Source of the DNA: Burkholderia sp. Ax-1719
GTDB taxonomy: Bacteria > Pseudomonadota > Gammaproteobacteria > Burkholderiales > Burkholderiaceae
Direction of reading: 5' to 3'
Assembly: GCF_011753055.1 (NCBI RefSeq)
Contig: NZ_VWWJ01000005.1
Span: 186,001 to 250,000 of the forward strand
DNA length: 64,000 nucleotides
The translations under genes were made by a program, and so were the position numbers. Shown piece after piece: positions 1 to 8,521 of the stretch; the stretch's first letter is position 1; the number at the start of each line of letters is the position of its first letter. A model generated the notes under the pieces. That model saw only the letters and a program-made list of their open reading frames with translations. It had not been told where the DNA came from and did no database searches.

Positions 1-1
1 G

Positions 2-541
2 CTGCTGCACTGGTCGATTGCCTTGCTGATGCTGGGCAATGTCGCGCTTGGCCTGACGGCCGCGCTGCTGCCCGACGGCACGCTTTCCGACGAAAACATC
101 CGCTTCGTGATCGACACGCACAAGTCCATCGGCATCACCGTGCTGGGGCTGGCGATCCTGCGCGTGTTGTGGCGTCTCACGCACCGTCCGCCGCCGCTGC
201 CCGCCGAATTCCCCATGTGGGAGCGCGCCGCCGCTCACGCGGCCCATCTCGCGCTCTATGTGCTGATCTTTGCGATGCCGCTCACGGGCTGGCTGCACGA
301 TTCGGCCTGGGTGGCCGCCGCCTCGCATCCGATGTATCTGTTCGGGTTGTTCCAGTGGCCGCGCATCGGCTTCATCATGAATCTCGATCCGGCCACCAAG
401 AACCAGCTGCACGAGCAGTTCGGCGCGCTGCACACGGCATGCAGCTACGCGCTTTATGGCGTGCTCGCGCTGCATATTGCGGGCGCGCTCAAGCATCAGT
501 GGATCGACCGTCATTCGGTGCTGCGCCGGATGATGCCGTGA
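2..541 (+). CDS. Cytochrome b561 family protein, 5' end outside window
   Basis: Four-helix di-heme membrane protein of the bacterial cytochrome b561 family, which passes electrons between quinol or other carriers and partner redox proteins in the inner membrane. The reading frame is open from base 2, so the first residues are missing. The visible start LLHWSIALLML is the end of helix 1 with its usual heme-ligand His. Later His residues sit where the family has ligands: DTHKSIG, the HAAHLALYVLIFAMPLTGW helix and the ALHIAG helix near the C-terminus. About 179 residues are present, so only a few are lost. No partner gene is visible downstream. The family call is firm; the physiological electron partner is unknown. 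Confidence 0.88.
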   Translation: MLHWSIALLMLGNVALGLTAALLPDGTLSDENIRFVIDTHKSIGITVLGLAILRVLWRLTHRPPPLPAEFPMWERAAAHAAHLALYVLIFAMPLTGWLHDSAWVAAASHPMYLFGLFQWPRIGFIMNLDPATKNQLHEQFGALHTACSYALYGVLALHIAGALKHQWIDRHSVLRRMMP

Positions 542-590
542 ACGACGCAGTGTGACGCTGTGTGATGAATAGTCAGGAAAAGGGACTGTC

Positions 591-2066
591 TTGAACGACT
601 CGCTCGACCAGGCGCTTGCGCGCACCTCGCCGCGTATTGCGCCGCCGCCCACGCCGCTCATCAGCATCGTGATTCATCTGGGCGTGATGGTGCTCTGGTG
701 CGTGCTGTTCGCACGCGCGTTCTTCCTGCAAGGGGTGGTCGCGTGGTCGACCGGCATCGCCTACGTCATTTACGACACCGTGCTGCTGATCTTCGTGGCC
801 TGGCAGTCGCGCGTACTGCTGCGGCCGTATGAAAGCGCGAATCTGGCTGCGCCTGCCTCGTCCGCCTTGCCGACGCTCGGCGTGATCGTCGCGGCCCATA
901 ACGAAGCGGGCGTCTTGCCGATCACGCTCGATGCCTTGTTCGCGCAGACGCGTGCGCCGCGCCAGATCGTGATCGCCGACGATGGCTCGACCGATAGCAC
1001 TGCCGCGTTGCTTGTGAAGCACTACGGGCTCACTGATCCGGGCGAAGGGCGCATGAGCGAGCCGTCGGCGCACTATCCGAATCTGCGCTGGCTCAAGCTC
1101 GCGCATGGCGGCAAGGCGCGCGCCCTGAACGCAGCGCTTTGCGCGATGGACACCGACGCGGTCATGACCGTCGATGCCGATACCTTGCTCGAACCCGACG
1201 CCTGCGCCGCCATGGCCGATGCCTTCGCGCGTCAGCCCACGCTCGTGGCGGCGGCGGGACTGCTGACGCCGGTGTGCGGCACCTCGCCGAGCGGGCGCTT
1301 TTTTCAGTGGTTCCAGACCTACGAGTACATCCGCAATTTCATCTCGCGCTTTGCTTGGATGCGCGCGGATAGCCTGCTGCTCGTCTCGGGCGCGTTCGCC
1401 GCGTTCCGCCGCGAAGCGGTGGTGTCGGTAGGCGGCTTCGATCCGAATTGTCTCGTAGAGGATTACGAACTGATCCACCGCTTGCGCCGCTATTCGGCGC
1501 GCGAAGGTCTGGGCTGGGATGTGCGCGTGATCGGCACGGCGCGCGCCACGACGGATGCGCCCGGCACGCTCGCGAGTTTTCTGCGCCAGCGCCGCCGCTG
1601 GTTCGCGGGCTTCCTGCAGACGCAGTACTGGTATCGCGACATGACCGGCAATCGCCGCTACGGCAAACTCGGCCTCATGATGCTGCCGGTCAAGGCCTTC
1701 GACACCGTGCAGCCGATCTACGGCCTCACGGCGTTCGTACTGCTGCTGGGTTTTCTGTTCGACGGCCGCTTTACGATTGTCTTACCGGTACTGGCGGTGA
1801 TCGTCGGCAAGATCGTGATCGACCTCGCGTTTCATCTGTTTTCCGTGCATCTGTATCGACGCTGGAGCGGCGACCGCAAGAGTTCTAGCTTTGGCATGGC
1901 GCTGCTGGCGGCGATTTTCGAACCGTTCTCGTTCCAACTCATGCGCCACACCGGCGCAGCAATGGGCTGGCTGCATTTTCTGCTCGGGCGGCGCAAATGG
2001 GGCGTGCAGCAGCGCACCGGATTGAGCGCGCAACAACGGCGCGAAACGGCAGCGCAATCTCGCTGA
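591..2066 (+). CDS. Membrane-bound family 2 glycosyltransferase (BcsA/PgaC-like)
   Basis: Processive-type inverting GT2 enzyme expected to polymerise a sugar from a nucleotide donor on the cytoplasmic face and feed it through its own membrane helices. Two hydrophobic segments lie in residues 22-75. The GT-A domain follows with DDGSTD (130-135), the metal-binding DAD near 195, LVEDYEL carrying the ED base, and QRRRW near 333. Several further membrane helices end the protein (491 residues). This motif set is that of cellulose, poly-GlcNAc and hyaluronan-type synthases, but no bcs or pga partner gene is present, so the polymer cannot be named. The start is TTG, preceded at a good distance by AGGAAAAGGGA. 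It could alternatively be a non-processive lipid glycosyltransferase. Confidence 0.85.
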   Translation: MNDSLDQALARTSPRIAPPPTPLISIVIHLGVMVLWCVLFARAFFLQGVVAWSTGIAYVIYDTVLLIFVAWQSRVLLRPYESANLAAPASSALPTLGVIVAAHNEAGVLPITLDALFAQTRAPRQIVIADDGSTDSTAALLVKHYGLTDPGEGRMSEPSAHYPNLRWLKLAHGGKARALNAALCAMDTDAVMTVDADTLLEPDACAAMADAFARQPTLVAAAGLLTPVCGTSPSGRFFQWFQTYEYIRNFISRFAWMRADSLLLVSGAFAAFRREAVVSVGGFDPNCLVEDYELIHRLRRYSAREGLGWDVRVIGTARATTDAPGTLASFLRQRRRWFAGFLQTQYWYRDMTGNRRYGKLGLMMLPVKAFDTVQPIYGLTAFVLLLGFLFDGRFTIVLPVLAVIVGKIVIDLAFHLFSVHLYRRWSGDRKSSSFGMALLAAIFEPFSFQLMRHTGAAMGWLHFLLGRRKWGVQQRTGLSAQQRRETAAQSR

Positions 2067-2095
2067 CTGGGCAAGCGCGGCACTTGCGGCTAGAC

Positions 2096-2173
2096 TGCAC
2101 CATGATGAGGCGTCGAATCGTAATGCAGTCCGGCCGCGCCAGTGCGCCCGAAATCATGCACCATTCGGGCGCG
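2096..2173 (+). promoter_or_regulatory. Two NtrC-like half-palindromic sites
   Basis: Two copies of TGCACCAT begin at 2096 and 2157. Read as TGCAC-N7-GTGCA (the enteric NtrC site), the first (2096-2112) keeps only the left arm well, and the second (2157-2173) matches 3 of 5 in the right arm. They lie roughly 155 and 95 bases upstream of the start point predicted by the -24/-12 element, a usual enhancer distance, and are spaced by about six helical turns. Binding by NtrC is inference. Confidence 0.4.
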
Positions 2174-2225
2174 TGATTGGTGTGACAAGCGCTTGAAACA
2201 GGCGCGGGCAATCGCACTCCGGTGA

Positions 2226-2242
2226 TGGCATACGCCTTGCTT
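2226..2242 (+). promoter_or_regulatory. Sigma-54 (-24/-12) promoter of the Anbu operon
   Basis: TGGCA at 2226-2230 and TTGCT at 2237-2241 give the GG and GC dinucleotides at the obligatory 10-base spacing, followed by a T-run. The match to the consensus TGGCAY-N5-TTGCW is nearly full. It sits about 85 bases before the first gene of the ATP-grasp/alpha-E/transglutaminase/Anbu operon. The upstream NtrC-like repeats fit nitrogen control. Confidence 0.62.
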
Positions 2243-2325
2243 TTTGTAGCGTATCGCAGTGCGCGGCTCATGACGCGAAGTCATGGTTGAGGTCGTGTCG
2301 CTGCATCCACGCGCGAGAACGAGCG

Positions 2326-3732
2326 ATGCAAGTCCATGACGAAATGCGCGACGAGGGCGCGGTGCGCCCGCACTATGAACGCTTTCAGCACTGGCTGGAG
2401 CGGCAGACCAGCGAGACGATGGCGCGCAAACGCGCCGAGGCGGACCTGCTGTTCCGCCGCGTCGGCATCACGTTCGCGGTCAACGGCGATCTCTCAGGCA
2501 CTGAGCGGCTGATCCCGTTCGATCTCATTCCCCGCATTATTCCTTCTGACGAATGGGCCGCGCTCGAACGCGGTCTGCGTCAGCGCGTGAAGGCGCTCAA
2601 TCTGTTTCTGCACGACGTTTATCACGAGCGCTATATCGTGCGCGCCGGCGTAATTCCCGCCGAGCAGGTCTACACCAACGCGCAGTATCGGCCTGAAATG
2701 CAGGGCATCGATTTGCCGCTGGGCGTCTACGCGCATATCGCCGGCATCGACATCGTGCGTGACGGTCGCGATGGCGCGTTCTACGTGCTCGAAGACAATC
2801 TGCGCGTGCCTTCGGGCGTTTCGTACATGCTCGAAAACCGCAAGATGATGATGCGGCTCTTTCCCGATCTGTTCGTTCAGCACAAGGTCGCGCCGGTCGC
2901 GCACTATCCCGATCTGTTGCTCGAAACGCTGCGCTCGTGCGCGCCCGATGGCGTGGACGATCCGGTTGTCGTGCTGCTCACGCCGGGCATGTACAACTCC
3001 GCGTATTTCGAGCACACCTTTCTTGCGCAGCAAATGGGCGTGGAGCTGGTCGAAGGTAGTGACCTGTTCGTGGAGGATAACTACGTATTCATGCGCACGA
3101 CCAAAGGGCCGCGCCGCGTGGATGTGATCTATCGGCGTGTCGACGATGACTTTCTCGATCCGCTGGCGTTCCGCGCCGATTCCGCGCTTGGTGTGCCGGG
3201 TCTGCTCACGGCTTATCGCGCGGGGCGCGTGGTGCTGGCGAATGCGATGGGAACCGGCGTAGCCGACGACAAATCGATCTATCCCTACGTGCCGGACATG
3301 ATCGAGTTCTATCTGGGCGAAAAGCCGATACTCAACAACGTGCCCACCTGGCAGTGCCGCCGTCCTGAGGATCTGGCCTATGCGCTCGACCATTTGCCTG
3401 AACTCGTCGTGAAGGAAGTGCATGGCGCGGGCGGCTACGGCATGCTGGTTGGCCCGGCTTCGACGCACGAGGAAATCGAGGCGTTTCGCGCGCGGCTGAT
3501 CGCGCGGCCCGGTAACTATATTGCGCAGCCCACGCTGTCGCTATCCGCGTGTCCGACCTTTGTTGAAGCGGGCATCGCGCCGCGCCATATCGATCTGCGT
3601 CCATTCGTGCTGTCGGGCAAGACGGTGCAGATGGCGGCGGGCGGGCTCACGCGCGTCGCGCTCAAGGAGGGCTCGCTGGTGGTGAATTCGTCGCAGGGCG
3701 GCGGCACCAAAGACACATGGGTGCTCGAATGA
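2326..3732 (+). CDS. Circularly permuted ATP-grasp protein (DUF404/DUF407 type)
   Basis: First gene of the conserved four-gene Anbu neighbourhood. The family has a circularly permuted ATP-grasp fold and is predicted to form an amide or peptide bond with ATP, but its substrate is not known. Visible family marks are the central block DIVRDGRDGAFYVLEDNLR, LEDNLRVPSGVSYML, and the glycine-rich nucleotide loop KEVHGAGGYGMLVGP near residue 370. The length of 468 residues is typical. I start at ATG 2326, which follows GAGAACGAG. An upstream in-frame TTG at 2287 would add 13 residues of poor quality. The stop overlaps a tiny ORF (3729-3809) that leads into the next gene. The sigma-54 promoter lies directly upstream. 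The family call is firm; the reaction is inferred. Confidence 0.88.
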   Translation: MQVHDEMRDEGAVRPHYERFQHWLERQTSETMARKRAEADLLFRRVGITFAVNGDLSGTERLIPFDLIPRIIPSDEWAALERGLRQRVKALNLFLHDVYHERYIVRAGVIPAEQVYTNAQYRPEMQGIDLPLGVYAHIAGIDIVRDGRDGAFYVLEDNLRVPSGVSYMLENRKMMMRLFPDLFVQHKVAPVAHYPDLLLETLRSCAPDGVDDPVVVLLTPGMYNSAYFEHTFLAQQMGVELVEGSDLFVEDNYVFMRTTKGPRRVDVIYRRVDDDFLDPLAFRADSALGVPGLLTAYRAGRVVLANAMGTGVADDKSIYPYVPDMIEFYLGEKPILNNVPTWQCRRPEDLAYALDHLPELVVKEVHGAGGYGMLVGPASTHEEIEAFRARLIARPGNYIAQPTLSLSACPTFVEAGIAPRHIDLRPFVLSGKTVQMAAGGLTRVALKEGSLVVNSSQGGGTKDTWVLE

Positions 3733-3809
3733 ACGCGCCCAACGATTCTGCAAAAGATTCCACGAAAAACACTGCAAAACGCGCATTGAAAGAGGAGCGA
3801 GCATGCTGA
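3729..3809 (+). CDS. Possible 26-residue coupled peptide between ATP-grasp and alpha-E genes
   Basis: ATG at 3729 overlaps the TGA of the ATP-grasp gene (ATGA), and the frame closes with TGA just after the start of the alpha-E gene. The product would be 26 residues, begin MNAPNDSAKDSTK, be rich in Lys, Ala, Asn and Ser, and end in Cys. It has no ribosome site of its own, so expression would depend on translational coupling. It may be a chance frame. It is noted because this operon is thought to make or process a small peptide tag. Confidence 0.25.
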   Translation: MNAPNDSAKDSTKNTAKRALKEERAC

Positions 3810-4756
3810 GCCGTACCGCCGATCACCTGTTCTGGATGGCCCGTTACATGGAGCGTGCGGAGAACACCGCGCGCATGCTCGACATCAACCTGACGGCGCT
3901 GCTGTTGCCCGGCAACGCCGATGACGAAGCGCGCACGCATCGCGCGATGCTGCGCATTTCCGAGCTGGACACGGCTTTCGATGCGCGCCACGAAAAGACC
4001 ACGCGCAATAACGTGCTGCAATTTCTGGTTGCGGACCCAACGAATCCGTCCAGCATCTACTCGTGTTTGCAGGCGGCGCGCGAGAATGCGCGTGCAGTGC
4101 GCGGCACGCTCACCACGGAGTGGTGGGAAACCGTCAACGACACCTGGCTGCAATTCTCAGAACTGCTGCGCGGCGACACCCTGGCCACGCATCCCGAGTC
4201 GCTGTTCGAGTGGGTGAAGTTTCGCTCGCATCTGTCGCGTGGCGTTCGCGTGGGCACCGCGTTGCAGGACGATGCGCTGTTCTTCACGCAACTCGGCACC
4301 TTCCTGGAGCGCGCCGACAACACCGCGCGCATTCTGGACGTACGCTTCGTCGAGGTGGATCAGGCCGATTCGCGCTCGGCGGCGCGCCAGCTTGAAGACT
4401 TCTATTACTGGACCTCGATTTTGAGTTCGGTGTCTGCGCTGGAGATTTATCGCAAGGTGTATCGCGATGTGGTGACGCCCGCGCGCGTAGTGGAGCTGCT
4501 GATTCTGAATCAACAGATGCCGCGTTCGCTGCTCGCTTCGATGGAAGGGGTGTGCGTGAATCTGGCGATGCTGCGCACCGACGCGTCACGCGAAGTCGAG
4601 CGCACAGCGGGCAAACTACGCGCCGAACTGCTCTACGCGGATTTGCGGCAGATTTTCTCCGTGGGCGTGCATACCTTCCTCACGCAGTTTCTCGCACGCG
4701 TCTATGAACTGGGCAACCAGGTGGCGCGCACGTATCTGATGTTGCCGGTGGGCTAA
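3803..4756 (+). CDS. Alpha-E domain protein (DUF403)
   Basis: All-helical alpha-E protein, which occurs almost only beside permuted ATP-grasp genes and is predicted to work with them. It starts MLSRTADHLFWMARYMERAENTAR, the family signature, and a second copy of the same motif (FLERADNTARILD) lies near residue 170, showing the internal repeat typical of the family. The length of 317 residues is normal. A strong ribosome site GAAAGAGGAGCGAGC precedes ATG. It is second in the operon, 70 bases after the ATP-grasp gene and 52 before the transglutaminase. Its biochemical role is unknown. Confidence 0.88.
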   Translation: MLSRTADHLFWMARYMERAENTARMLDINLTALLLPGNADDEARTHRAMLRISELDTAFDARHEKTTRNNVLQFLVADPTNPSSIYSCLQAARENARAVRGTLTTEWWETVNDTWLQFSELLRGDTLATHPESLFEWVKFRSHLSRGVRVGTALQDDALFFTQLGTFLERADNTARILDVRFVEVDQADSRSAARQLEDFYYWTSILSSVSALEIYRKVYRDVVTPARVVELLILNQQMPRSLLASMEGVCVNLAMLRTDASREVERTAGKLRAELLYADLRQIFSVGVHTFLTQFLARVYELGNQVARTYLMLPVG

Positions 4757-4808
4757 TGCGATGCGAGGTCGTTCGCATTCCAGATCGATTCGTTGAAGGA
4801 AATTCGCC

Positions 4809-5621
4809 ATGCAACTCGCGATTCGTCACGACACCGTATATCGCTACGACGCGCCGGTGCATTATTCGATCCAGCAATTGCGGCTTGCGCCGCTTACCAC
4901 GCCTACGCAGATCGTCACGCAATGGCATGTGGATGCGCCGGGCAAGCTCGACGCGAGTCGCGATGCCTATGGCAACACGCTCATGACGCTGGTGCTTTCG
5001 CGTCCGCACCGTGAGATACGGCTGCGCGTGCGCGGCGAAGTGGAAACCGTGCCGCTGGCTCAGGGACGATTGACCGAAGGCGAAGGGCCGATTCCCACCT
5101 GGCACTTCACCTCGCCCACGCGTCTCACGGAGGCCGATGCGGCGCTTGCCGAATTTGCGCAGAGCCTCGGACCGCTGGACGATGCGGCATCGCTCCTGGA
5201 GGCGGCGGCGCGCATCACGCAGCAGGTGCGTTATGAATCCGGCGTGACCGATGTCGCCCATACCGCCGCCGACGCGTTTTCACTCGGCCGCGGCGTGTGT
5301 CAGGATCACGCGCATGTGATGCTGGCCGTCTGTCGTGCGCGCGGCGTGCCGGCACGCTATGTGAGCGGCTACTTCGCGCCCGGCGATGTACCCGAAATGG
5401 CGAGCCACGCCTGGGTGGACGTCTGGCTCGACAACGGTTGGGTGACGGTGGACGTCACGCACGCGTGTTTCGCAAGCGAAAAATACTGCCGGATCGCCGT
5501 GGGGCGTGACTACGAAGCGGCTGCGCCGGTGCGCGGCCGTCGTATTGGCGGCCTCGGAGAAACGCTCGATGTGAGCGTGCGGGTCAGCGCGAGCGACACG
5601 CAGCAGCAACAACAGCAATAG
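4809..5621 (+). CDS. Transglutaminase-like cysteine protease, Anbu operon
   Basis: Papain-fold protein of the bacterial transglutaminase/protease superfamily. The N-terminal beta domain (MQLAIRHDTVYRYDAPV...) is followed by the catalytic core: Cys in GRGVCQDHAHVML (about residue 163), His in SHAWVDVWL and Asp in VTVDVTH. The family hydrolyses or transfers amide bonds. Here it probably acts on the product of the ATP-grasp/alpha-E pair or on a peptide degraded by Anbu. Length is 270 residues. The C-terminus ends in a run of six Gln encoded by mixed CAG/CAA codons, which looks like an unstructured tail. The gene lies 52 bases after the alpha-E gene and is followed by a stem-loop and the Anbu gene. 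Confidence 0.9.
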   Translation: MQLAIRHDTVYRYDAPVHYSIQQLRLAPLTTPTQIVTQWHVDAPGKLDASRDAYGNTLMTLVLSRPHREIRLRVRGEVETVPLAQGRLTEGEGPIPTWHFTSPTRLTEADAALAEFAQSLGPLDDAASLLEAAARITQQVRYESGVTDVAHTAADAFSLGRGVCQDHAHVMLAVCRARGVPARYVSGYFAPGDVPEMASHAWVDVWLDNGWVTVDVTHACFASEKYCRIAVGRDYEAAAPVRGRRIGGLGETLDVSVRVSASDTQQQQQQ

Positions 5622-5639
5622 TTTTCTCTTTATACGAAA

Positions 5640-5667
5640 GGAAACGCCTGAAAAGGCGCGGGTTTCC
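5640..5667. repeat. Stem-loop with GGAAAC/GTTTCC arms
   Basis: GGAAAC (5640-5645) pairs with GTTTCC (5662-5667), and inside it GCCT (5646-5649) pairs with AGGC (5654-5657) around a GAAA loop. It lies just after the transglutaminase stop, with no T-run, so it is more likely an mRNA processing or attenuation structure than a terminator. Its arms match the palindrome that recurs across the window. Confidence 0.5.
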
Positions 5668-5747
5668 GATCAGCAACACCGCAACGGCGAGCATGCGAAA
5701 ATCGCGGCTACGTACAAGTCAGGCACGAGCCGATTCGAAGGACAACT

Positions 5748-6623
5748 ATGACGTACTGTGTAGCGTTAGCGGTGGAAGAGGGGCTGGTTTTCCTGTCGGA
5801 TACGCGCACCAATGCGGGGGTCGATCACATCAGCACGTCGCGCAAAATGGCTGTGTTCGAAGAGCCCGGCGAGCGCGTGCTGGTGCTGCTGGTGGCCGGC
5901 AACCTGGCGATCACCCAGGCGACACTGCAAGTGCTGAGCGAGCAGCGTGACAGTGCGCAGCCCTCGCTGTGGAGCGCGCCGAGCATGGTGGACGCCGCGC
6001 GTCTTGTCGGCGAGGCCGTGCGCGAAGTGCATCGGCGCGATGCAGAAGCGCTCAAGCAGTTCAACGTCGATTTCAATTGCAGCTTCATTCTTGGCGGCCA
6101 GATTCGGGGCCAGGCCATGCGCGTGTTCCAGATTTACGCCGCGGGCAATTTCATCGAAACATCGAGCGTCAATCCGTACTTCCAGATCGGCGAATCGAAG
6201 TACGGCAAGCCGATTATCGACCGCGTGCTCACGCCGCGCACGCCGCTCGACGAGGCCGCCAAATGCGCGCTGATTTCAATGGATTCCACGCTGCGCTCGA
6301 ACCTTTCCGTGGGGCTGCCGCTCGATCTGCTGGTCTATGAGCGCGATTCGCTGCGAGTGACGCGCTATGCGTCGCTCGATCATTCGAACGCCTATTTCCA
6401 GATGCTGCATTCGACCTGGGGCGAACGGTTGCGTCAGGTGTTCGGCGAAATTCCCGATCCGCTCTGGACCGACGACGGTGACGTCCCGCGCCATGAGCGC
6501 GTTGAGTTGCCAGCGGTGCCGCGCCCGCCGCTCGAAGGGCAGCGGGCGGACAGCGTCGCAGCGCGTCCCGCACAGACGCTCGCGCAAGGGCCGCAACCGG
6601 CGATGCCGCCGCGCAACAGCTGA
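5748..6623 (+). CDS. Anbu, proteasome-like peptidase
   Basis: Ancestral beta-subunit (Anbu) protein, a relative of HslV and the 20S proteasome beta subunit. After loss of Met the new N-terminus is Thr, the expected nucleophile (MTYCVALAVEEG). In mature numbering Asp17 (SDTRT) and Lys32 (SRKMAVF) complete the usual Thr/Asp/Lys set. Known Anbu proteins form open-ring or lock-washer oligomers without an ATPase partner, and their genes lie with COG2307, COG2308 and transglutaminase genes, as here. This one has 291 residues, longer than usual, because of a Pro/Ala/Gln-rich tail after about residue 245. AGGACAACT precedes ATG. The substrate is unknown; nitrogen-stress turnover would fit the sigma-54 promoter. 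Confidence 0.88.
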   Translation: MTYCVALAVEEGLVFLSDTRTNAGVDHISTSRKMAVFEEPGERVLVLLVAGNLAITQATLQVLSEQRDSAQPSLWSAPSMVDAARLVGEAVREVHRRDAEALKQFNVDFNCSFILGGQIRGQAMRVFQIYAAGNFIETSSVNPYFQIGESKYGKPIIDRVLTPRTPLDEAAKCALISMDSTLRSNLSVGLPLDLLVYERDSLRVTRYASLDHSNAYFQMLHSTWGERLRQVFGEIPDPLWTDDGDVPRHERVELPAVPRPPLEGQRADSVAARPAQTLAQGPQPAMPPRNS

Positions 6624-6799
6624 TTTTTCTCTTTCCTCGTTTCTGAACCGCGCGGCGGCGTGCCGTGCGTTTTCGCTCGCGTCACGGATCTGTCATGCGC
6701 GGGCGCCCGCGCGGGCCGCTTCGCGCGGTATCCTCCTGCAGGACGTGTAAATGTCGGCGCGAGCAGCGCGCCCTTTGACCGGAACGAGGAGGCAGGCTG

Positions 6800-8521
6800 A
6801 TGAAGCATGACGACCCCAAGGCAGCGGATCAGAACGAGCACCCGACGAGCGATTCAAGTCACGTAGGCGACGCAAGCGGCGCCCCGGACGATCCCGCGCG
6901 CCGGCGCGTGCTGGGCGGCCTCGCCGCGGTGGGCGTGGGCCTCGCGCTCAGCGGTTGCCAGACCCCGGAAACGAACGCGGGCCTCGGCCCACGGAGCGCC
7001 GGCGATGCGCGCGTCGATGCAGCGCTGCGCGACCAGGTGCGCCACATCGTGGTGATTTACGCCGAGAATCGCAGCTTCAACAACCTCTACGGCAATTTTC
7101 CTGGCGTGCAAACGCCGCTTTCCGGTGTGCCTGCCTCGCGCTATGCGCAACTCGACCGCGACGGCAAAACGCCACTCACGCAGTTGCCGAAGATCTGGGG
7201 CGGCCTCGTTCCGCAGGCGCAGGAACTGGACGGCAAACGCTACATGATTGGCGAACAGGCGATTGAGGGACTGGCGAACCAGCCGTTTCGCATCGTCGAC
7301 GCGCAAGGTCAACCGTTGCCGAACGGAATCATCACGCGCGATCTGGTGCACCGGTTCTATCAGAACCAGATGCAGATCAACACCGGGCGCAACGACCAGT
7401 TCGCCGCGTGGGGCGATTCGGGCGGCCTCGTGATGGGCTATTACGAGAACTCCGCCGACACCCTGCGGCTCTGGCAACTCGCCCAGCAGTACACGCTTTG
7501 CGACAATTTTTTCATGGCGGCCTTCGGCGGGTCGTGGCTCAACCACATCTATCTGATTGCCGGGCAGCCGCCGTATTACCCGAACGTCCAGTCGAGCCCG
7601 GCGAAGCATCTGGTCTCCGTGCTCGACGGCGACGATCCGCTCGGCACCCGCCTCAAGCTCGCGGCCAGCAGTCCGGCATCGGCGCTGGGCGGTCCGCCGA
7701 AATTCGTCAACGACGGCGCCTTCACGCCCGATGGCTACGCCGTCAACACGATGGCCCCGCCGTATCAACCGAGCAGCGTGCGCCCCGCCGAGGACGGCAA
7801 TCCGGCCTGGGCCGACCCTTCCGATCCGCGCGTGATGCCGCCGCAAACTTTTGCCACCATTGGCGACCGGCTTTCGGCCAAGGGCGTCGACTGGGCCTGG
7901 TACAGCGGCGCGTGGCAATTCGCGCTCGACCATCGCGACACGGGCTCGGTGCCTGATTTCCAGTACCACCATCAGCCCTTCAACTACTTTGCCAACTTTG
8001 CGCCGGGCACCACGGAACGCGCGCGGCATCTGCGCGACGCAGGCGTGGGCGACGACCCGGCCACCAACCGCCTGCTCGCCGATATCGACGCGGGACGCCT
8101 GCCCGCCGTCACGTTCTACAAGCCGCAAGGCAACCTGAACATGCACGCCGGTTACGCCGATGTGGAATCCGGCGACCGTCACGTGGCCGCCGTGATCGAG
8201 CATCTGCAGCGCAGCCCGCAATGGGCCAATACCGTGATCGTGATGACGCACGACGAGAACGGCGGCTGGTGGGATCCGGTCGCGCCGCCCACGGGCGACC
8301 GCTGGGGGCCGGGCTCGCGCATTCCGGCGCTCGTGATTGCACCGTTCGCGAAGAAGGGACACGTGGATCACACCTTCTACGACACCAACTCGATCCTGCG
8401 CTTCATCAGCCGCGTGCATGGACTTGCCCCGCTCGACGGCGTGGCGTCGCGCGACAAGGCCTTTGCGGCACGCGGGCAAACGCCGCCGGGCGACCTCACG
8501 GCGGCGCTCGATCTGGCCTGA
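6800..8521 (+). CDS. Exported phosphoesterase (acid phosphatase / phospholipase C family)
   Basis: Alkaline-phosphatase-fold phosphoesterase of the AcpA/phospholipase C family, which cleaves phosphomonoesters or phospholipid head groups outside the cytoplasm. The N-terminus has RRRVLGG, a twin-arginine-like motif, then a hydrophobic stretch ending ALSGC, a lipobox. The product is therefore probably a lipoprotein sent by the Tat or Sec route. Catalytic-domain marks are VVIYAENRSFNNLYG (the metal-binding Asn/Glu and nucleophile region) near residue 80, and TVIVMTHDENGGWWDPV near residue 478. Length is 573 residues. AACGAGGAGGCAGGCTG gives a strong ribosome site. The substrate cannot be told from sequence. 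Confidence 0.85.
   Translation: MKHDDPKAADQNEHPTSDSSHVGDASGAPDDPARRRVLGGLAAVGVGLALSGCQTPETNAGLGPRSAGDARVDAALRDQVRHIVVIYAENRSFNNLYGNFPGVQTPLSGVPASRYAQLDRDGKTPLTQLPKIWGGLVPQAQELDGKRYMIGEQAIEGLANQPFRIVDAQGQPLPNGIITRDLVHRFYQNQMQINTGRNDQFAAWGDSGGLVMGYYENSADTLRLWQLAQQYTLCDNFFMAAFGGSWLNHIYLIAGQPPYYPNVQSSPAKHLVSVLDGDDPLGTRLKLAASSPASALGGPPKFVNDGAFTPDGYAVNTMAPPYQPSSVRPAEDGNPAWADPSDPRVMPPQTFATIGDRLSAKGVDWAWYSGAWQFALDHRDTGSVPDFQYHHQPFNYFANFAPGTTERARHLRDAGVGDDPATNRLLADIDAGRLPAVTFYKPQGNLNMHAGYADVESGDRHVAAVIEHLQRSPQWANTVIVMTHDENGGWWDPVAPPTGDRWGPGSRIPALVIAPFAKKGHVDHTFYDTNSILRFISRVHGLAPLDGVASRDKAFAARGQTPPGDLTAALDLA

Noticed and set aside
2287..2325. TTG start 13 codons upstream for the ATP-grasp gene
   Set aside because: The added residues are not conserved-looking, and ATG 2326 has a better-placed purine-rich site.
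5595..5621. Disease-like CAG repeat or phase-variable tract in the transglutaminase gene
   Set aside because: The codons alternate CAG and CAA and the run is only six Gln, so slippage is unlikely.
6854..8479. 541-codon frame antisense to the phosphoesterase
   Set aside because: Shadow of a GC-rich gene; the sense frame has signal and catalytic motifs.
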